Assembly (NCBI GenBank): GCA_021397835.1
Contig: JAJFZO010000896.1
Coordinates: 1,962,501-2,026,500 of the forward strand
DNA: 64,000 nt
Direction of reading: 5' to 3'
Source of the DNA: Moringa oleifera
Taxonomy: Eukaryota; Streptophyta; Magnoliopsida; Brassicales; Moringaceae
Position 1 is the stretch's first letter, and each line of letters starts with the position of its first letter. A program made the position numbers and the translations under genes. The notes under the pieces are model-generated. The model worked only from the letters and a program-made list of their open reading frames with translations, searched no databases and was not told the origin of the DNA. Shown here one piece after another: positions 1 through 11,215 of the stretch.

Positions 1-309
1 TATGATGTCTAAAATAATTTAAGTTGATTAGGTTAGTTTTATTGATAAATGCCATAAGTATTTGCATGAGATGTTTGTGTCAAAAAATGATTTGACTGAT
101 TTTTTTCATGTTGTATGTAATGGGTGTGATGAAAACATGTATGAGAAACACATATGCAATACATGGTCTTATGTGATGTATAACTTGTAATGAATGGCAA
201 AAGAGAGCCATTTTTTTTTTGTTAGTTGAGATAACAAAATTTAAGTCATTTTTGTTGACAAGATGACTATATATATATATACAAGTGAGGTTTTATTTAT
301 CCAGTTCTT
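1..309. other. AT-rich non-coding DNA with a short TA microsatellite
   Basis: No coding signal is visible. A (TA)7 run lies at 268-281. To the right this stretch runs into the decayed end of the minus-strand reverse transcriptase of element A. Confidence 0.5.
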
Positions 310-1440
310 ATTCCCAAGAACATCACGAGGTAACGGGTTATAGACTTTTTAAAATAAAAAATTATTATAAAAAATAAAGTAAAGTCAAGAGTCCTTAATC
401 GCATCCTTTTCCTTGGCCTTCTTCTCATGATACATTCTTTTGAAGTATATCTTCAATCTCACTATATTAGAAGCCCATTATGAATTATTGTTGCTTAAGC
501 TTTCATGGTCAAAATACTCCTTCATATTTTCTTTTTCTCATGTTCTTCCACTTCATACAAATCTCTTTACGTGATACTATTGTATTTTGATTATGACAAA
601 AAAATCCCGTTAGATGCAATCGTGGCATGTCAGTTTTCATGAACTTTCTTTATGTACTTCCTATTGCCCCTTTTCTCTCTTTCTTGTTGCTTCTTTATTT
701 TGCTTTTTTTGTTATTTTTTTTGAAGTAATGCACTTTATTATTGGTAAATCCTTGTTCAATATTACTTAAGTAGTTATATGACATGATAGCGTACATATG
801 TACCTTGATCTCTTTGTGCATTAAGTCATGAAAAAGAGTGATCATTGCCTTTTGATAAATTGCCCCAACATTTTTGAGTTCAAATGACGTGATTTTATAA
901 CAAAGCATCGCCCATAAGGTGATAAATGTCATTTTTTCCATATCTTATGGAGTAATTTTGATTTGGTTATATCCCGTGAACCATCCATGAAGGAGAATGC
1001 GGAATAGCCTATAGTATTATTTACCAAAACATTAATGTGAGATCAAGAAAAATTGTCTTCGGTACTGGCTCAATTAAAATCCCTATAGTTGATGCACATT
1101 TCAACTTTCCCATCTTTCTTTGGTGCAAGGACTATGATTGCAACCCACTTAAGATATTTTGTCGCAACTAGAATTTAGCACCGAATTGCTTTTCCATTTT
1201 CACTTTAATCTTTTCACTAACCTCTCGGGCATCATTTTCCTTAATTTTTGTTTAATTAGTTTACACTTTGGTTTCAAAGGTAAATGATGCACTACTATTT
1301 CAGTATTCAACCTAACATATTTTGATATGGCTAAGCAAAAAAATCCTGATGTTTTAATAGTAGATTAACGAACTTTTCAATCTTCCTTTAACATGAAAGC
1401 CCCAATTCTAACCTCCTTTGCATTATATTCATTTCTCAAG
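310..1440 (-). pseudogene. Element A: decayed Tat-type gypsy reverse transcriptase
   Basis: The minus strand reads as the reverse transcriptase of a Ty3/gypsy element of the Tat/Ogre type. The clearest open part is 630-941, with residues such as TFITLWAMLCYKI and GAIYQKAMITLFHDLMHKEI, matching the family's pattern before the active site. The active-site motif, normally YVDD, is degraded to a stretch reading HMYAIMS. Upstream in minus sense (about 1030-1330) are pieces like LAPKKDGKVEMCINYRDFN and LVNNT, interrupted by stops and frameshifts. The region downstream of RT fades out near 310, so RNase H and integrase are missing. The element is not functional. Family assignment is from motif memory, not from a search. 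Confidence 0.8.
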
Positions 1441-2234
1441 TTAACTAGCTCTATTTGCTCCTCATGTGGTTATATTATCCTTTCATCTTGTTTCATCATT
1501 CTTAATAACTCAAGAGAGGGTTCAAAATAATCAGTATTTTTATCATTTCAATATTACTAAAAGGGTGTCAAAATCGAATCTTGAGTTGTTAATGTGGTCA
1601 TCTTTGAATTCATTGTTTCTTTATCCTGGATTAAGTTTGAGTCAAACAACAAGATAGAGAAAAGAAAGGACAGAGGAAAGAAAAGATAATGGGATGATGT
1701 AAATATATGATCTAAATATAAAAGGATCAAAGTGAAATTTTTTTTTAGTCAAAAGTGAAATGCATCATGTCATTAAAATGCAAAAGCATGGAACAAAAAA
1801 GCCCTAATTAAGAAATAATTTTCAATGGCCTTAGGCTAGAGAAGTTTTTAAAGACTAGTGCATTCCTTTGAACAAATTTTTAGAGGCATGGAAAGTTCTG
1901 TGATTTCCCACTCGGAAAGTTCAAGGTCTGGCGAGCATAGTAGACATGCCTATCCTTATTAACTGTCTCTTCCATTATTCTTATGACTGAGATGTCATAC
2001 AAAATTTTCTTCTAATCCTTGTCATATTGGCTCTCAAGATTTTCTATCAATTATTGTGCAATGTAAAGTATTCTAGCATTTTCAAATGATTCAAATAAAT
2101 CAGTAATGAAACTTATTTTAGCCTTGAGCTCTAAATTTTCAGGTTGCGCTAGCTTTTCTTCTTTTTCTCTACTAGTATTCTTCTTTTATCTTCCTTGGTT
2201 GGTTCATATCCTTAACCAAATGTTCCATCATTTT
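1441..2234 (-). pseudogene. Element A: degenerate linker between protease and RT
   Basis: In Tat-type polyproteins a poorly conserved linker joins the protease/G-patch region to the RT. This interval sits in that position on the minus strand and shows only scattered coding-like fragments. The plus-strand reading frame at 1466-1657 has no recognisable content and looks like a chance frame. Confidence 0.45.
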
Positions 2235-2880
2235 TTAAAAGGTAACCAATTTTTTCTTTCTTTGACATATGTTGCCTAGTCTTTTCCCCAAATAATAGCC
2301 ATTGCTTAATATCATTCTACCTAACATAAAGGAAGTCTTTGATAAGTTTGAATTTGGAATAGGAATCATTTCTCCTACAACATTTGCATTGGTAATTTTA
2401 AAGGAATGGGATGAGCACTCCAAAGCTTTTTCTACCCCTTGCACATATTGGGTGGTTACGATTTTCGTGATTAATAAGTCTTCTTCCTCAAATATCCATA
2501 TTAACCCTTGATTCATGATGAATTTCACCTTTTAGTGTAGTGATGATGAAATTAAACCTACAAAATAGATCCATGGTTGACCCAATAAAAGACTATAGGT
2601 CAGTACCATGTCCATTACTTGAAAAAATATTTTAAAAGTGCAAGGCCCAATTCAAATTGGTACTTCAATTTTGTTAATAACCTCTCTATGTATTCCATCC
2701 TACGATTTTATAATTATTGTGCCTAGCCTTACATATGACAAGGCAATGGGGAGCTTGGCCAATGTCAACCTTAATATTACATTAAGGGCTAAGCCATCAT
2801 CAATGAGCATTTTCATACCATGTGATCTTTGCATTTGACTAAATTATGGAGAACTTTGGTATGTCTTTTCCCTTTTGCAA
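2235..2880 (-). pseudogene. Element A: retroviral-type aspartic protease and G-patch-like segment
   Basis: The minus strand encodes the aspartic protease of the Tat-type element. Around 2772-2815 it reads LIDDGLALNVI, which keeps the D-x-G catalytic turn followed by the family's ALNV pattern. Further on come IQIGPCTF, QVMD and GQPWI, the usual sequence into the end of the protease. The open frame 2235-2528 continues through KFIMNQGLIWIFEEEDLL to YYLGKRLGN, which resembles the glycine-rich G-patch-like motif after protease in this clade. A stop between GQPWI and KVKFIMN and other lesions make this a pseudogene. The plus-strand frame 2638-2838 is its shadow. Confidence 0.75.
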
Positions 2881-3479
2881 GGATCCTGTTATTAGTGAAT
2901 GTTGTTGACACCTATGTTTGCTGTTAGAAAATTGATTATCAAAAACTCATCTTTGATTAAGGGTTTAAGGTCAAGATTCCAAACTCATCTTCTCATCATG
3001 GTTTTCATCTATGACTATCTTTAAATCTATGCAAGATTTGGACTTTGTAACTAGAGTTAAATTTTAGACTTAGCGCAGATTAGAAGTTTTCTTCATCAAA
3101 AGTTTATAATGCAAATGGATACATAAGGATTTGGCAATTTACTTAATACATCAGCATCCTTTTATCATAAGGATCAAAGTTTTAACAAAGTTCATCATGA
3201 TTCTCCCAATATCAAGACTAAGCTTAGATTGAGTGTCTCCTTCGTTGGGATTCTTTCATCCATAGTTGATTCATGGAGTTTGAAATATTAGGCACTTATT
3301 ATCGGGGTTTGATTAAGGAGTTAATAGTTCTTAAACTAATATCATAGTCATGTTAGTCCATGTTTAGGAATTACTCCAATTATTCTAAGCACAAGTGAAG
3401 GCAACTTGAGAGGAGAAATCCTATCACATAAAGTTTGTACATCTAGAAAATAAAGAAGAAAAAGGGAAAGGATTACAAG
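2881..3479. other. No gene recognised; retroelement-like spacer
   Basis: This lies between the protease of element A and the end of the upstream minus-strand ORF. No domain is recognised. A purine-rich run near 3448-3470 could be polypurine-tract-like but has no supporting LTR start. Confidence 0.4.
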
Positions 3480-5640
3480 TTTAGATTTTAAGACTAGCTT
3501 TGAGTCCAGCTACATTTGGTTCTACAGCAGATTTAGGAATAAGGGCTCTTTTTAACACTGGTGGTGATGGCCTCTCTTTAGTTGGTCTCTTGATTACCTA
3601 TTCTAGATAAACTAGTAGGACATCTAGATCTTCAGAGTGGATTGAAGAAACTTTTGTAGGAGGAGCCACTTCCACCCATGAAAGGTTGAGGTTAGGATAT
3701 CTATTTTGAATTTCCTCGACCATGCGCTTTTTGATCGACTAGTAATGGTGGGAGGCTTATTCCACGATCTCAACTTGGTATGCCTATGAGATTCTTAACT
3801 CATCAATACCTTAATATCAGGATTCTTTTTGAGCTACCCTAAATTCATCTTGATGTTGGAGGATAAGCTCATTCTTATCATGGCTAATCCTTGCCTTTAT
3901 ATTAGCTTGGACTTAGGCCAGTTTTATCTTGGGATTATCCATATTGCCTTAGCCTTGGCTAACAAATTCTTTAGCCTCTTTGCTTCAGTCACATAGACAT
4001 GCATTTTATTTATAACATCAGTTGTAGAATCATTAGCAATATTGGCCTTCTTTGTGAAATGATGAAGAATGACTAGTGTGATTATATTTACTCGCAAGCA
4101 TAACCATTCTTCAAGTGAATTACAAGAATAATGAAAAGGTATTTATCGAGAATTTACCACTATTAAAGATTCATTACTATAACAAAAAGATGAAGCAAAT
4201 AATACTTATATCCTTAAAGCCCATCATGGTGTTTTCTAAGAAGTACTATTGTTCCCATCTTTCAACTTTTTTAGGTCTTGGGGAAGGATAAAAGATCCCA
4301 TTTTGGCATGAATTTCTCTTTGTGGGGGATAACTTGTAGCCCACTTAGGGCATTAGGAGTGCATCCATAGCACCTGAATCTCTTGGATGGTCCCCTTTTT
4401 CTTTCCTTTTACCTAGTGGAAAGGTAAGAGTAATAGTCTTCCCTTTCTTTGTAATAGGGGCATCAACACTTTGCATAGCTTTAGCTGCTTTTCTCTTGGG
4501 GACAGCCCATGAAAATTAACCTTCCAGCTATGGTCTGGTAGCAACACCAATACTTTAATATACTCTAGGGGCATGTCTCCCCATGGTAATTTCCATTGCC
4601 TCTTAGAGTTGATCTTTAGTTAATGAAGGCAAATTTTATTGGGGGTCTTTTCATCAAGATCTTTAAAAATAAAGCATGCAAGGTTTAATGGCAAGTAAAC
4701 ATTAGAAACAATGAAGTACAAATCATAACAACAATGAGACCAGGTATGGCATCAGTTTAGGAGACCACATCGGGAGAAGAGGATTAACGAAAGGTTGAAG
4801 TGTAGTTTTCTCTTTGGGATGTGTATCCACTTTAGTTTAAGTACTGGGATCGAGATTTGATGTTTGTTTGAGATTGGTTATTAGATTTGAAAGGTTAGAG
4901 AAGAACTCCCCTATTCGAAACCAAGCTCGACGCATCTTTGGTGGATGAAGACATCATATCAGATCTAAAGACCTTATATTAAGACCTTATGGCTTTAAGG
5001 GCAACTATTTTAGAATCATTTATGTGGTTCTTAAAGCTATTTGCACCTACTGATAAAAAAGTGCCTGAAAAATTTGTTATCAGATTACGGGTGGATTTTC
5101 CTATTATATACTTTTTTGGAGGTCTCACTCTAAACATTCAAATAAGGGTACATTTTGGGCCATGAGGCTTAAAAATATTTTTCAACCCAGCCCTTATTAT
5201 TTGAAGGTAGGCCTTTGAAAAAAAAGTTTTAGCCTAAGCCTACCAAAGTAGTAAAATTTGAAATCATAATTTCTGTCATCTTTGTTAGCCATTAACTTGA
5301 AAAACTTGATGAACAAGGCTATTTAGAGATATGTATAATTTATGAAAAAAAGTTTCAACACAAAAGTAGCCATACGACACCAAGCATTGGGTGTAAGCTT
5401 GGAAGGGGAAGTTTTAAATTAGCAACACATATTCTAGAAAATAGGGTGAATGGGCAGGTCTTGTCCTCCCCTGAGGCTATCTTCAAAAACTATAACTCAC
5501 CCTTCACGATAGCTTTATGGCGATCAGAATCAGTAAGAATCTCAAGCTAGACAAACTTTGGAATGGAAAAATTATTCTTCACCCATTCTTGATCCTCGGA
5601 GGTATAAGAATAAAGTTCTAGATTTTTAGCCATTTCCAGA
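3480..5640 (-). pseudogene. Decayed extra ORF of a Tat/Ogre-type element (putative gypsy-type transposon domain plus coiled coil)
   Basis: On the minus strand a reading frame starts at about 5630 with MAKNLELYSYTSEDQEWVKN. It goes on through a segment with KLPLPSLHPM, which resembles the N-terminal 'putative gypsy type transposon' domain of plant retroelement ORFs. The distal part (about 4100-3650) is rich in Lys, Glu and Ala, consistent with a coiled coil. It ends near YPNLNLSWVEVAPPTKV, and the same YPNLNL signature recurs in the ORF at 33400-34450. It lies upstream of protease and RT in the same orientation, as ORF1 does in Ogre-like elements. Many stops and frameshifts are present. The domain name is from memory, so the assignment is tentative. 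Confidence 0.5.
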
Positions 5641-6870
5641 ATGCTTCACAAAAAAAAAAAAAAAGATGTGAAAGACTCACACTAAGAGAGGATGAACTTC
5701 AAAGACAGAAATACAGAGCTCTGGTTTTACTGAGAGGAAGACTAGAGGCTTCACATGAAAGTAAGGTGAAGTGAAGTGGGAAGACTTGAAAACCTCTTTT
5801 AAATGCAGCAATCATTCCTTAGGAAAAGTAAAGGATAACAAGTTTTCAATAAGTGTGACCTTTCTGTATCCCTAAGTCATTGGCTAAATCATGAGCTAGT
5901 ACCTAATTATTAAATGTGTCAAAAAAAAGACTCTTTAAAACAACTTAGTAGAAAGTTTACTGGGCACTGGAGGCATAAACCTTTTCGACCAATGTTTTCC
6001 TAACCTATGTTTCTCGATCAATGTTTTCTCGACCTATGGCAAATCCTTGAACAATCATTAAGTTGCCCATGATGCTGCTAGTACCAAAATCTCGACCTTG
6101 GGAAGATCTCAACTTCAAAAAATCTCGAGCTAAGCCAAGTTACCTAAACAGATAGTGAAGACACATGACTCATTTGTTTGGGAAAAAAGTGTAATTTTCA
6201 GAAGTTGCTTAGAAGATTTGAGATTCAAGAAAAAGCATGCAAGATAAAAGAACCATGTATATATGCATCTTAGATCAATGGTGGGTGTTTGCCATCTTTG
6301 GCAGAACCACATCTATAAGTACCCTTTCAATCGAAGGGAAGGAAGACCTTTTATTCAAAGAAGGTTAGTAAGACCCCCTCTCTTTTTTTTTTTTTTTTTA
6401 TGAGACTTTTTTGACTAGTCTTTTGAGAGTTTGTAAAGAGTCTTTTTTAAAGAAGAGTTTTTACGAAAAATAGTTTTTTCTTTCTTTGAAAATAAAACAT
6501 TTTATTCCTTTACAGAGAGTTTGATAGTATAGTTGAGATTGTTTGAAGGTTTTTTCATTGAAGAACTATATATGGGTTACTGCGTTATACTTGTAGGTAA
6601 ACCCAATTATCCTATAATTTTCTTCTTATAATAAACTTGATCATATGTGAAATCTTAATGTTATCTTGATAGTTTTTTTACACTTGCATTACACTTCCTT
6701 TAATAGTCTCTTGCTTCCTTGGTATCTTCTTGCTATAGTGATTTTTTTTCTTTACCACTTTCGCATTATGTGTCCATCCTTTTAGCATAAAATGAATTTT
6801 AGAATGATGCGTGCATAAGAGTTTGTCCTTGTCATGATCAAATTTTTTCCTAGACAAAAGCTCGATCATA
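5641..6870. repeat. LTR-like non-coding DNA
   Basis: A poly-A run lies near 5649-5664. At 5975-6040 there are short imperfect repeats built on TTTTCGACCAATG and CTCGACCTATG. A plus-strand TATA-like CTATAAGTACC occurs near 6312, followed by a long poly-T tract (6382-6400) and T- and AG-rich DNA typical of an LTR R-U5 region. LTR ends, target duplications and an adjacent primer-binding site could not be found, so this is only an LTR-like call. Confidence 0.35.
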
Positions 6871-6879
6871 AGAATTTTT

Positions 6880-8696
6880 TTTTTTTCATTTTGATATTCT
6901 TTGGATAAATAAAAAAAATAAAGAATGACTACTAATCTGTTTTATGGTGTGATTGACGACTAATTATATTTGAAAACTTCTTTTTTTTTTTTAAGAAAAG
7001 AAAAGATGAACTCCATTCAAAAATAAGTATTAGTCTACTTCACTAAAAGATCTAGGATTAGAAGTTAGTTATACATAAGGAAGGATTAGCATTCCTAAAA
7101 ACACCCAAGAATTGATACCACCTAAATAATATGATCTAGTGTCTTTGAATTGTAATAATTTGATAATGATCCAGGAGCATAATAAATAAGTATAATATAT
7201 ATACAATATATACAAACAATGTGAGGTTATTTTTTGGTTAATCTCAATTTAGAAAAAAGCCACATTAGACTTAATTAAAATGTGATAAATTTTAAATAAA
7301 TGTATCATGCAATTTTATGCATGAATTTCAATCTAGTTGATACTAGATCTTTAGTTTTAGAAAAACAAATATGTTTTAATTTAGAGATTATAATATAAAC
7401 TTCATCAAACTCCTTTCTCTGAAATAATTTTAGAAAAACATGAAATGCATCACAAAATCTATATATAATGAATAATAAACAACAAAGAAAAGTGAACAAA
7501 AGCAAACAATATTTTATTCATTTCTTTGAAATAAATACAAGATAAACAATACCTTAAGTATAATTTGCATGCTATCTTCATGCTAAACAATTAATAAATA
7601 CTCTTGGAAAAACTTTCTAAAGAGAAACTTGAAATAATACAAAGATCTCGAAATTGAGAGACTTTCTTAAGAAAAACAAAGGCGTAGAGATTTTAAAAAG
7701 AGAAAGAAAAAGAGAAAGATGTTTGAATACAAAGATATAGAATGCAAAAAGGCCCTTTAATGTTTCATTGAAAATATTTCTATTTATACAAGAAAAATAG
7801 GAGCAAAGCTCGTCAGAAATTCAAAAGTTTGTTACAAATGAGAAGGGATCATGGTGTTGGATGGTTTATTCTGGCCAAAATGCATGCTCTGTGCATATCC
7901 TACCAAGAGTCTTCGATTAGTCTTCAAGACTACTTTGCAATGAGATTTTCAATCGTGTCCATTCCTTAAAATCCGATCCAAGATCATCATCAATCATTAC
8001 CAGTCTTCAAATGTAATGTCATATTATTAACATGCTTATGGCTATTGAATCTCAATGTGAGATTGCATTTGGAGCTTTATGTGACATAAAGGCTATTTTT
8101 TTAACTTGATGTGAGATAGTATATGGAATCTAATGTTGAAAATCACTTGAAATCGGTGTGACATTAGAGTTGAATTATAGCTCCTCATTAGGAAAAAGTT
8201 TAACTTGATGAGAGGTCGGGTTCATTGTCTTTCATTTAATGCACTCAAGATTCTTCCTATGCCAATCTGTCATCGAGTTCTTTTATTACTTCTTCAATTT
8301 GATTTAATTAGTTTTATCAATCTTTATTGTTTTATCGATCTATCATCGGTTTTAAGATTAATTTCCTATTACATCTAAAATCTGACAATTAATTACATCA
8401 AGGTATGCTCAACAATTGACTACCCATCTGACATTAAAGTATGCTCATTAAATCTACTCCTAACCTAACATCATAGTGCATTTACTAATTTATTCTTGAC
8501 CTTAGATAGGGTATATTCACAAATCTACCCTCGAGCTTAAATTTACTTCTGTCATTATAGTGCATTCATTAGAGTATTCCCAATCTGACATTGAGGTATA
8601 CTCATTAATCTACTCTCAACCTAACATCGGGGGTACAAACATGACCTCTTTAGACTTCTCCTAATTCAAATATTAGAGTTAAATTAGGTGTTTATA
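6880..8696 (-). repeat. Minus-oriented LTR-like block L3 (putative 3' LTR of element K)
   Basis: In minus orientation this block begins at 8696 (TATAAACACC), directly after a purine-rich tract (8699-8713). It ends near 6880 with a segment resembling the end of block L1 (compare 7060-7122 with 10250-10312, both with an AGGATTAGC/TGATTAGTG-type core). A minus-strand TATA box (TATAAATA) lies near 7785, about 900 bp from the LTR end. The spacing in L1 is similar. Overall similarity to L1 outside the terminal part is weak by eye, so the pairing is uncertain. Confidence 0.45.
8390..8640. repeat. Imperfect short tandem repeats inside L3
   Basis: Variants of ATCTGACATTAAAGTATGCTC and CTAACATCATAGTGCATT recur about five times at spacings of about 45-65 bp. 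They look like an internal repeat of the LTR U3 region. Confidence 0.5.
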
Positions 8697-8698
8697 GT

Positions 8699-8713
8699 TG
8701 CCTCTCTTTGCTT
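8699..8713 (-). other. Polypurine tract candidate
   Basis: The minus strand reads AAGCAAAGAGAGGCA just before the LTR-like start TATAAACACC. Element P has a comparable AAAATAGAAAGATAAAC segment at the equivalent place (about 21324-21340). This fits the primer site for plus-strand synthesis in LTR retrotransposons. Confidence 0.45.
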
Positions 8714-8869
8714 ATTTCTGAAAGACAAGAATAAGATAAAGACTAAAGATCACTTAATTTTAAGCTTTAAATACTCATCTCTTTTTTCTCTCTCCTTTTT
8801 TTTAGTTAAAAATAAAGTCAAATAAGATGTGATTTTCATGCATCCTGCAGCCTTAATTTGGTGACCCAC

Positions 8870-9490
8870 TATAGAGCAATTCATATTCACCTCTTGTTGC
8901 CAAATTTGTAGGATCAGTCAAGAAGCAATTCACATTCTTCTTATTATTCTGATTTTGTAGTCTACTAAGAAGCAATTCACATTCTTTTTTGGTACATTGA
9001 ATTTGCAGAATCAACTTAGAAGTGATTCACATTCATCTTATTAGTTTGGACTAATAAAGTTAACTAGGAAGTGATTAACACTCTTCTTGTTAATCTAATT
9101 TTAATGGAGTCAATAAAGAAATGACTTATTCATCCTATTGTCCTAATTTTTGTAACTGTCAAGAAGTGATTCAAATTCAATCTGAGGAACCAAATTTTAT
9201 AGAATCATCTAAGAAGTGATTTACATTCTTCTGGTTATTGTTTTGATAACCATCAAGAAGCAATTCACATTTAACTTGAGGTACTAAATTAGTTAGAACG
9301 TGGTTCACGTTCTTCCAATTATCCTAAACTTCGGTAACCTTCAGGAAGCAATTCATATTCATCTTAAGGCATCAAATTAGTTGGAAAGTGATTCACATTC
9401 TTCCAATTATCCTAGATTTTAGTAACTGTCAAGAAGCAATTCACATTCAATCTGAGGTACAAAATTAGTCAGGAAGCAATTTGCATTCTT
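8870..9490 (-). repeat. Tandem array, about 14 copies with a period near 46 bp
   Basis: The core GAAGCAATTCACATTC and close variants (GAAGTGATTCACATTC, GGAAGCAATTCATATTC) recur near 8876, 8924, 8970, 9020, 9064, 9116, 9158, 9206, 9250, 9298, 9343, 9386, 9430 and 9472. Between cores are variable spacers containing fragments such as CTGAGGTACCAAATT. The reverse complement of the same core (TGTGAATCGCTTTC and similar) is repeated downstream of the integrase of plus-strand element P at 20850-21210. This marks the array as the 3' non-coding repeat region of a Tat-type element in minus orientation. Confidence 0.85.
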
Positions 9491-10098
9491 TCAGTTGCCT
9501 TAAATTTTGAATTGGTATAATTTTTTTACAATGCGCTTTTTAGTAATAAAAAATTATTCAAAAATTCATAGAATTTTGTTTGCGATGTGTTTTTCAACAA
9601 TAGACTTCTTCCATCTGGGATAATTTTTTAACCTCGTAGGGGAAATTGTTTTGTCTTTTTTGAATTTTTCTTATCAAGAAAGCAATTTTCTCATCGCAAA
9701 TGCTTATGCATGCATGATGCACATCTTTTTTTTTTTTTTTCTTTTTAGCAAATCCTTATAATCTGGTTACCTTTATAGTTTCAAGATGTAAATTAAAAAT
9801 TGTGTTGTTATTACAGTGATGAAAAGCATCCAAGATTACTAATACGTCCTCAATTCAATCTAAGTGAAATACTTCACTAGCTTTGTAGAGGAGAGGCTTC
9901 CTCTCGAAAGTGTGGCTACACATATTTCTCCTAAATGGTGAAACTCGGGTTTAGAGCTTGTGTTATGATTTTAATGATGTGTATTATGTTATAAGCAATT
10001 ATTAAATCAAATAAAACATGGTAAACAAGAAATTAAAGCAACAAAACATAAATTACAACAAGAAAGAAATCAAAATTTTAGCTTGTCTCTCTTAAACC
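9491..10098 (-). other. Internal non-coding region of element K
   Basis: This lies between the primer-binding site (10099-10116) and the repeat array. Poly-T and T-rich runs occur (for example 9727-9742). No gag or pol sequence is visible, so the internal region holds no recognisable coding capacity. Confidence 0.45.
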
Positions 10099-10116
10099 TC
10101 CCCAGTGGGATCGCCA
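10099..10116 (-). other. Primer-binding site (tRNA-Arg-like, minus orientation)
   Basis: The minus strand reads TGGCGATCCCACTGGGGA. From memory, Ogre/Tat elements use a tRNA-Arg primer site close to TGGCGACTCCACTGGGGA, so this is a slightly diverged copy. It sits two or three bases inside the end of LTR-like block L1, the normal place for a primer-binding site. Confidence 0.65.
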
Positions 10117-10960
10117 ACTATCACAACTAGGGTTTCAATCAGGGAAACTCGTAGCATAAGAAAATGTTTGGAGTCATCACCAATCTTTTTAGGCATTATT
10201 AGTCATTGTTTTAAAGTAAGGCTAACTAGTAAAAACAATTAAGATTCTAGGTTCGAGAGTCGGTTACGCTTGGGTTATGATTAGTGCCCCTAAAATGCTC
10301 ATAATTGGTACCATTTTCATTTCTTTTTCTACACATGCATTTTAGGAGTATTCATAGTCAAAGTACTCAAAATTTTGTACTTCATCCCAATGTATCAAAA
10401 TAATTATTTTTTTTAGGAAGAAGAGAGTGATTTGCATTTACACACCTCTTTTCTTCCCCATAATAAGGGTTAGATATCGTATATGTAATATTTTTTGTTA
10501 TAGAAAAGAAAAAAATTTTCTAAGGAAAATTCTAATATCTCTATTTCTATAACATGATTTAGCTATATCTTAGAACATTAAATAAATGAAAACATATAAC
10601 TTAACAAAAATGTGATGATAATTAACTCAGCCCAAGCAATTTTAATCAAGAAAATGAATGTACTATTATAAATGAGTTCAGGAAGTTTACTTGATATTTC
10701 TTAAAGTCCTTTGCACTTTTCGTGATATTCTTCATTTCTTCAGTATGAAAAAATGCAAGATTTCAGTAAAAATCTTCTTAAAAAATAATGAAAACTTTAA
10801 CGGATACTAAGCAAAATTACCGAGAGAAGTTTTTTTTCTAAGAGAACTCTGTGGGTGTGTTTGTGAATGCAAGAGAATATTGATTTTCTATGCATTTGAA
10901 TCTGCATCACTGATGTTCATGAATCTGTGAATGTAAGTGCCCAATAGTAGGTTCTTATAG

Positions 10961-10970
10961 CTATTTATAG
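10961..10970 (-). promoter_or_regulatory. TATA box of LTR block L1
   Basis: The minus strand reads CTATAAATAG, a canonical plant TATA box, about 845 bp from the LTR/primer-site boundary. The corresponding site in L2 is near 22205-22215. Confidence 0.5.
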
Positions 10971-11138
10971 GATTTTGTTTGCATAAGTTAGTAGTAAATG
11001 GTGGATAGATCATGCAAGTGCAGTGCATTCAGCATCCTTTGTCTTTGAGCTTAATAGAGTTAACTTTACTTCGAGAGGTCTTTAGAGACTTTGTTAAAGT
11101 GCACTTCTTGATTTTGACTAGATTTCCTCACTTTTCGG

Positions 11139-11215
11139 CCTCGTCTAGCTACAACAACATTTTCAATTTCATTTTTTCGCACTTTAATTGAAAATGTTGT
11201 TGTAGCTAGACGAGG
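11139..11215. repeat. Perfect 30-bp inverted repeat with 17-bp loop
   Basis: The left arm is 11139-11168 (starts CCTCGTCTAGCTACAAC) and the right arm 11186-11215 (ends GTAGCTAGACGAGG). They are exact reverse complements over 30 bp, separated by a 17-bp T-rich loop (11169-11185). The related LTR block L2 has a sequence like the left arm near 22393-22415 but not the right arm. The right arm therefore looks like a local inverted duplication made after the LTR copies separated. Confidence 0.95.

Noticed and set aside
8870..9490. CRISPR-like regular repeats
   Set aside because: Repeats are imperfect, spacers are related to each other, there are no cas genes, and the same motif occurs in a plant retroelement 3' region.
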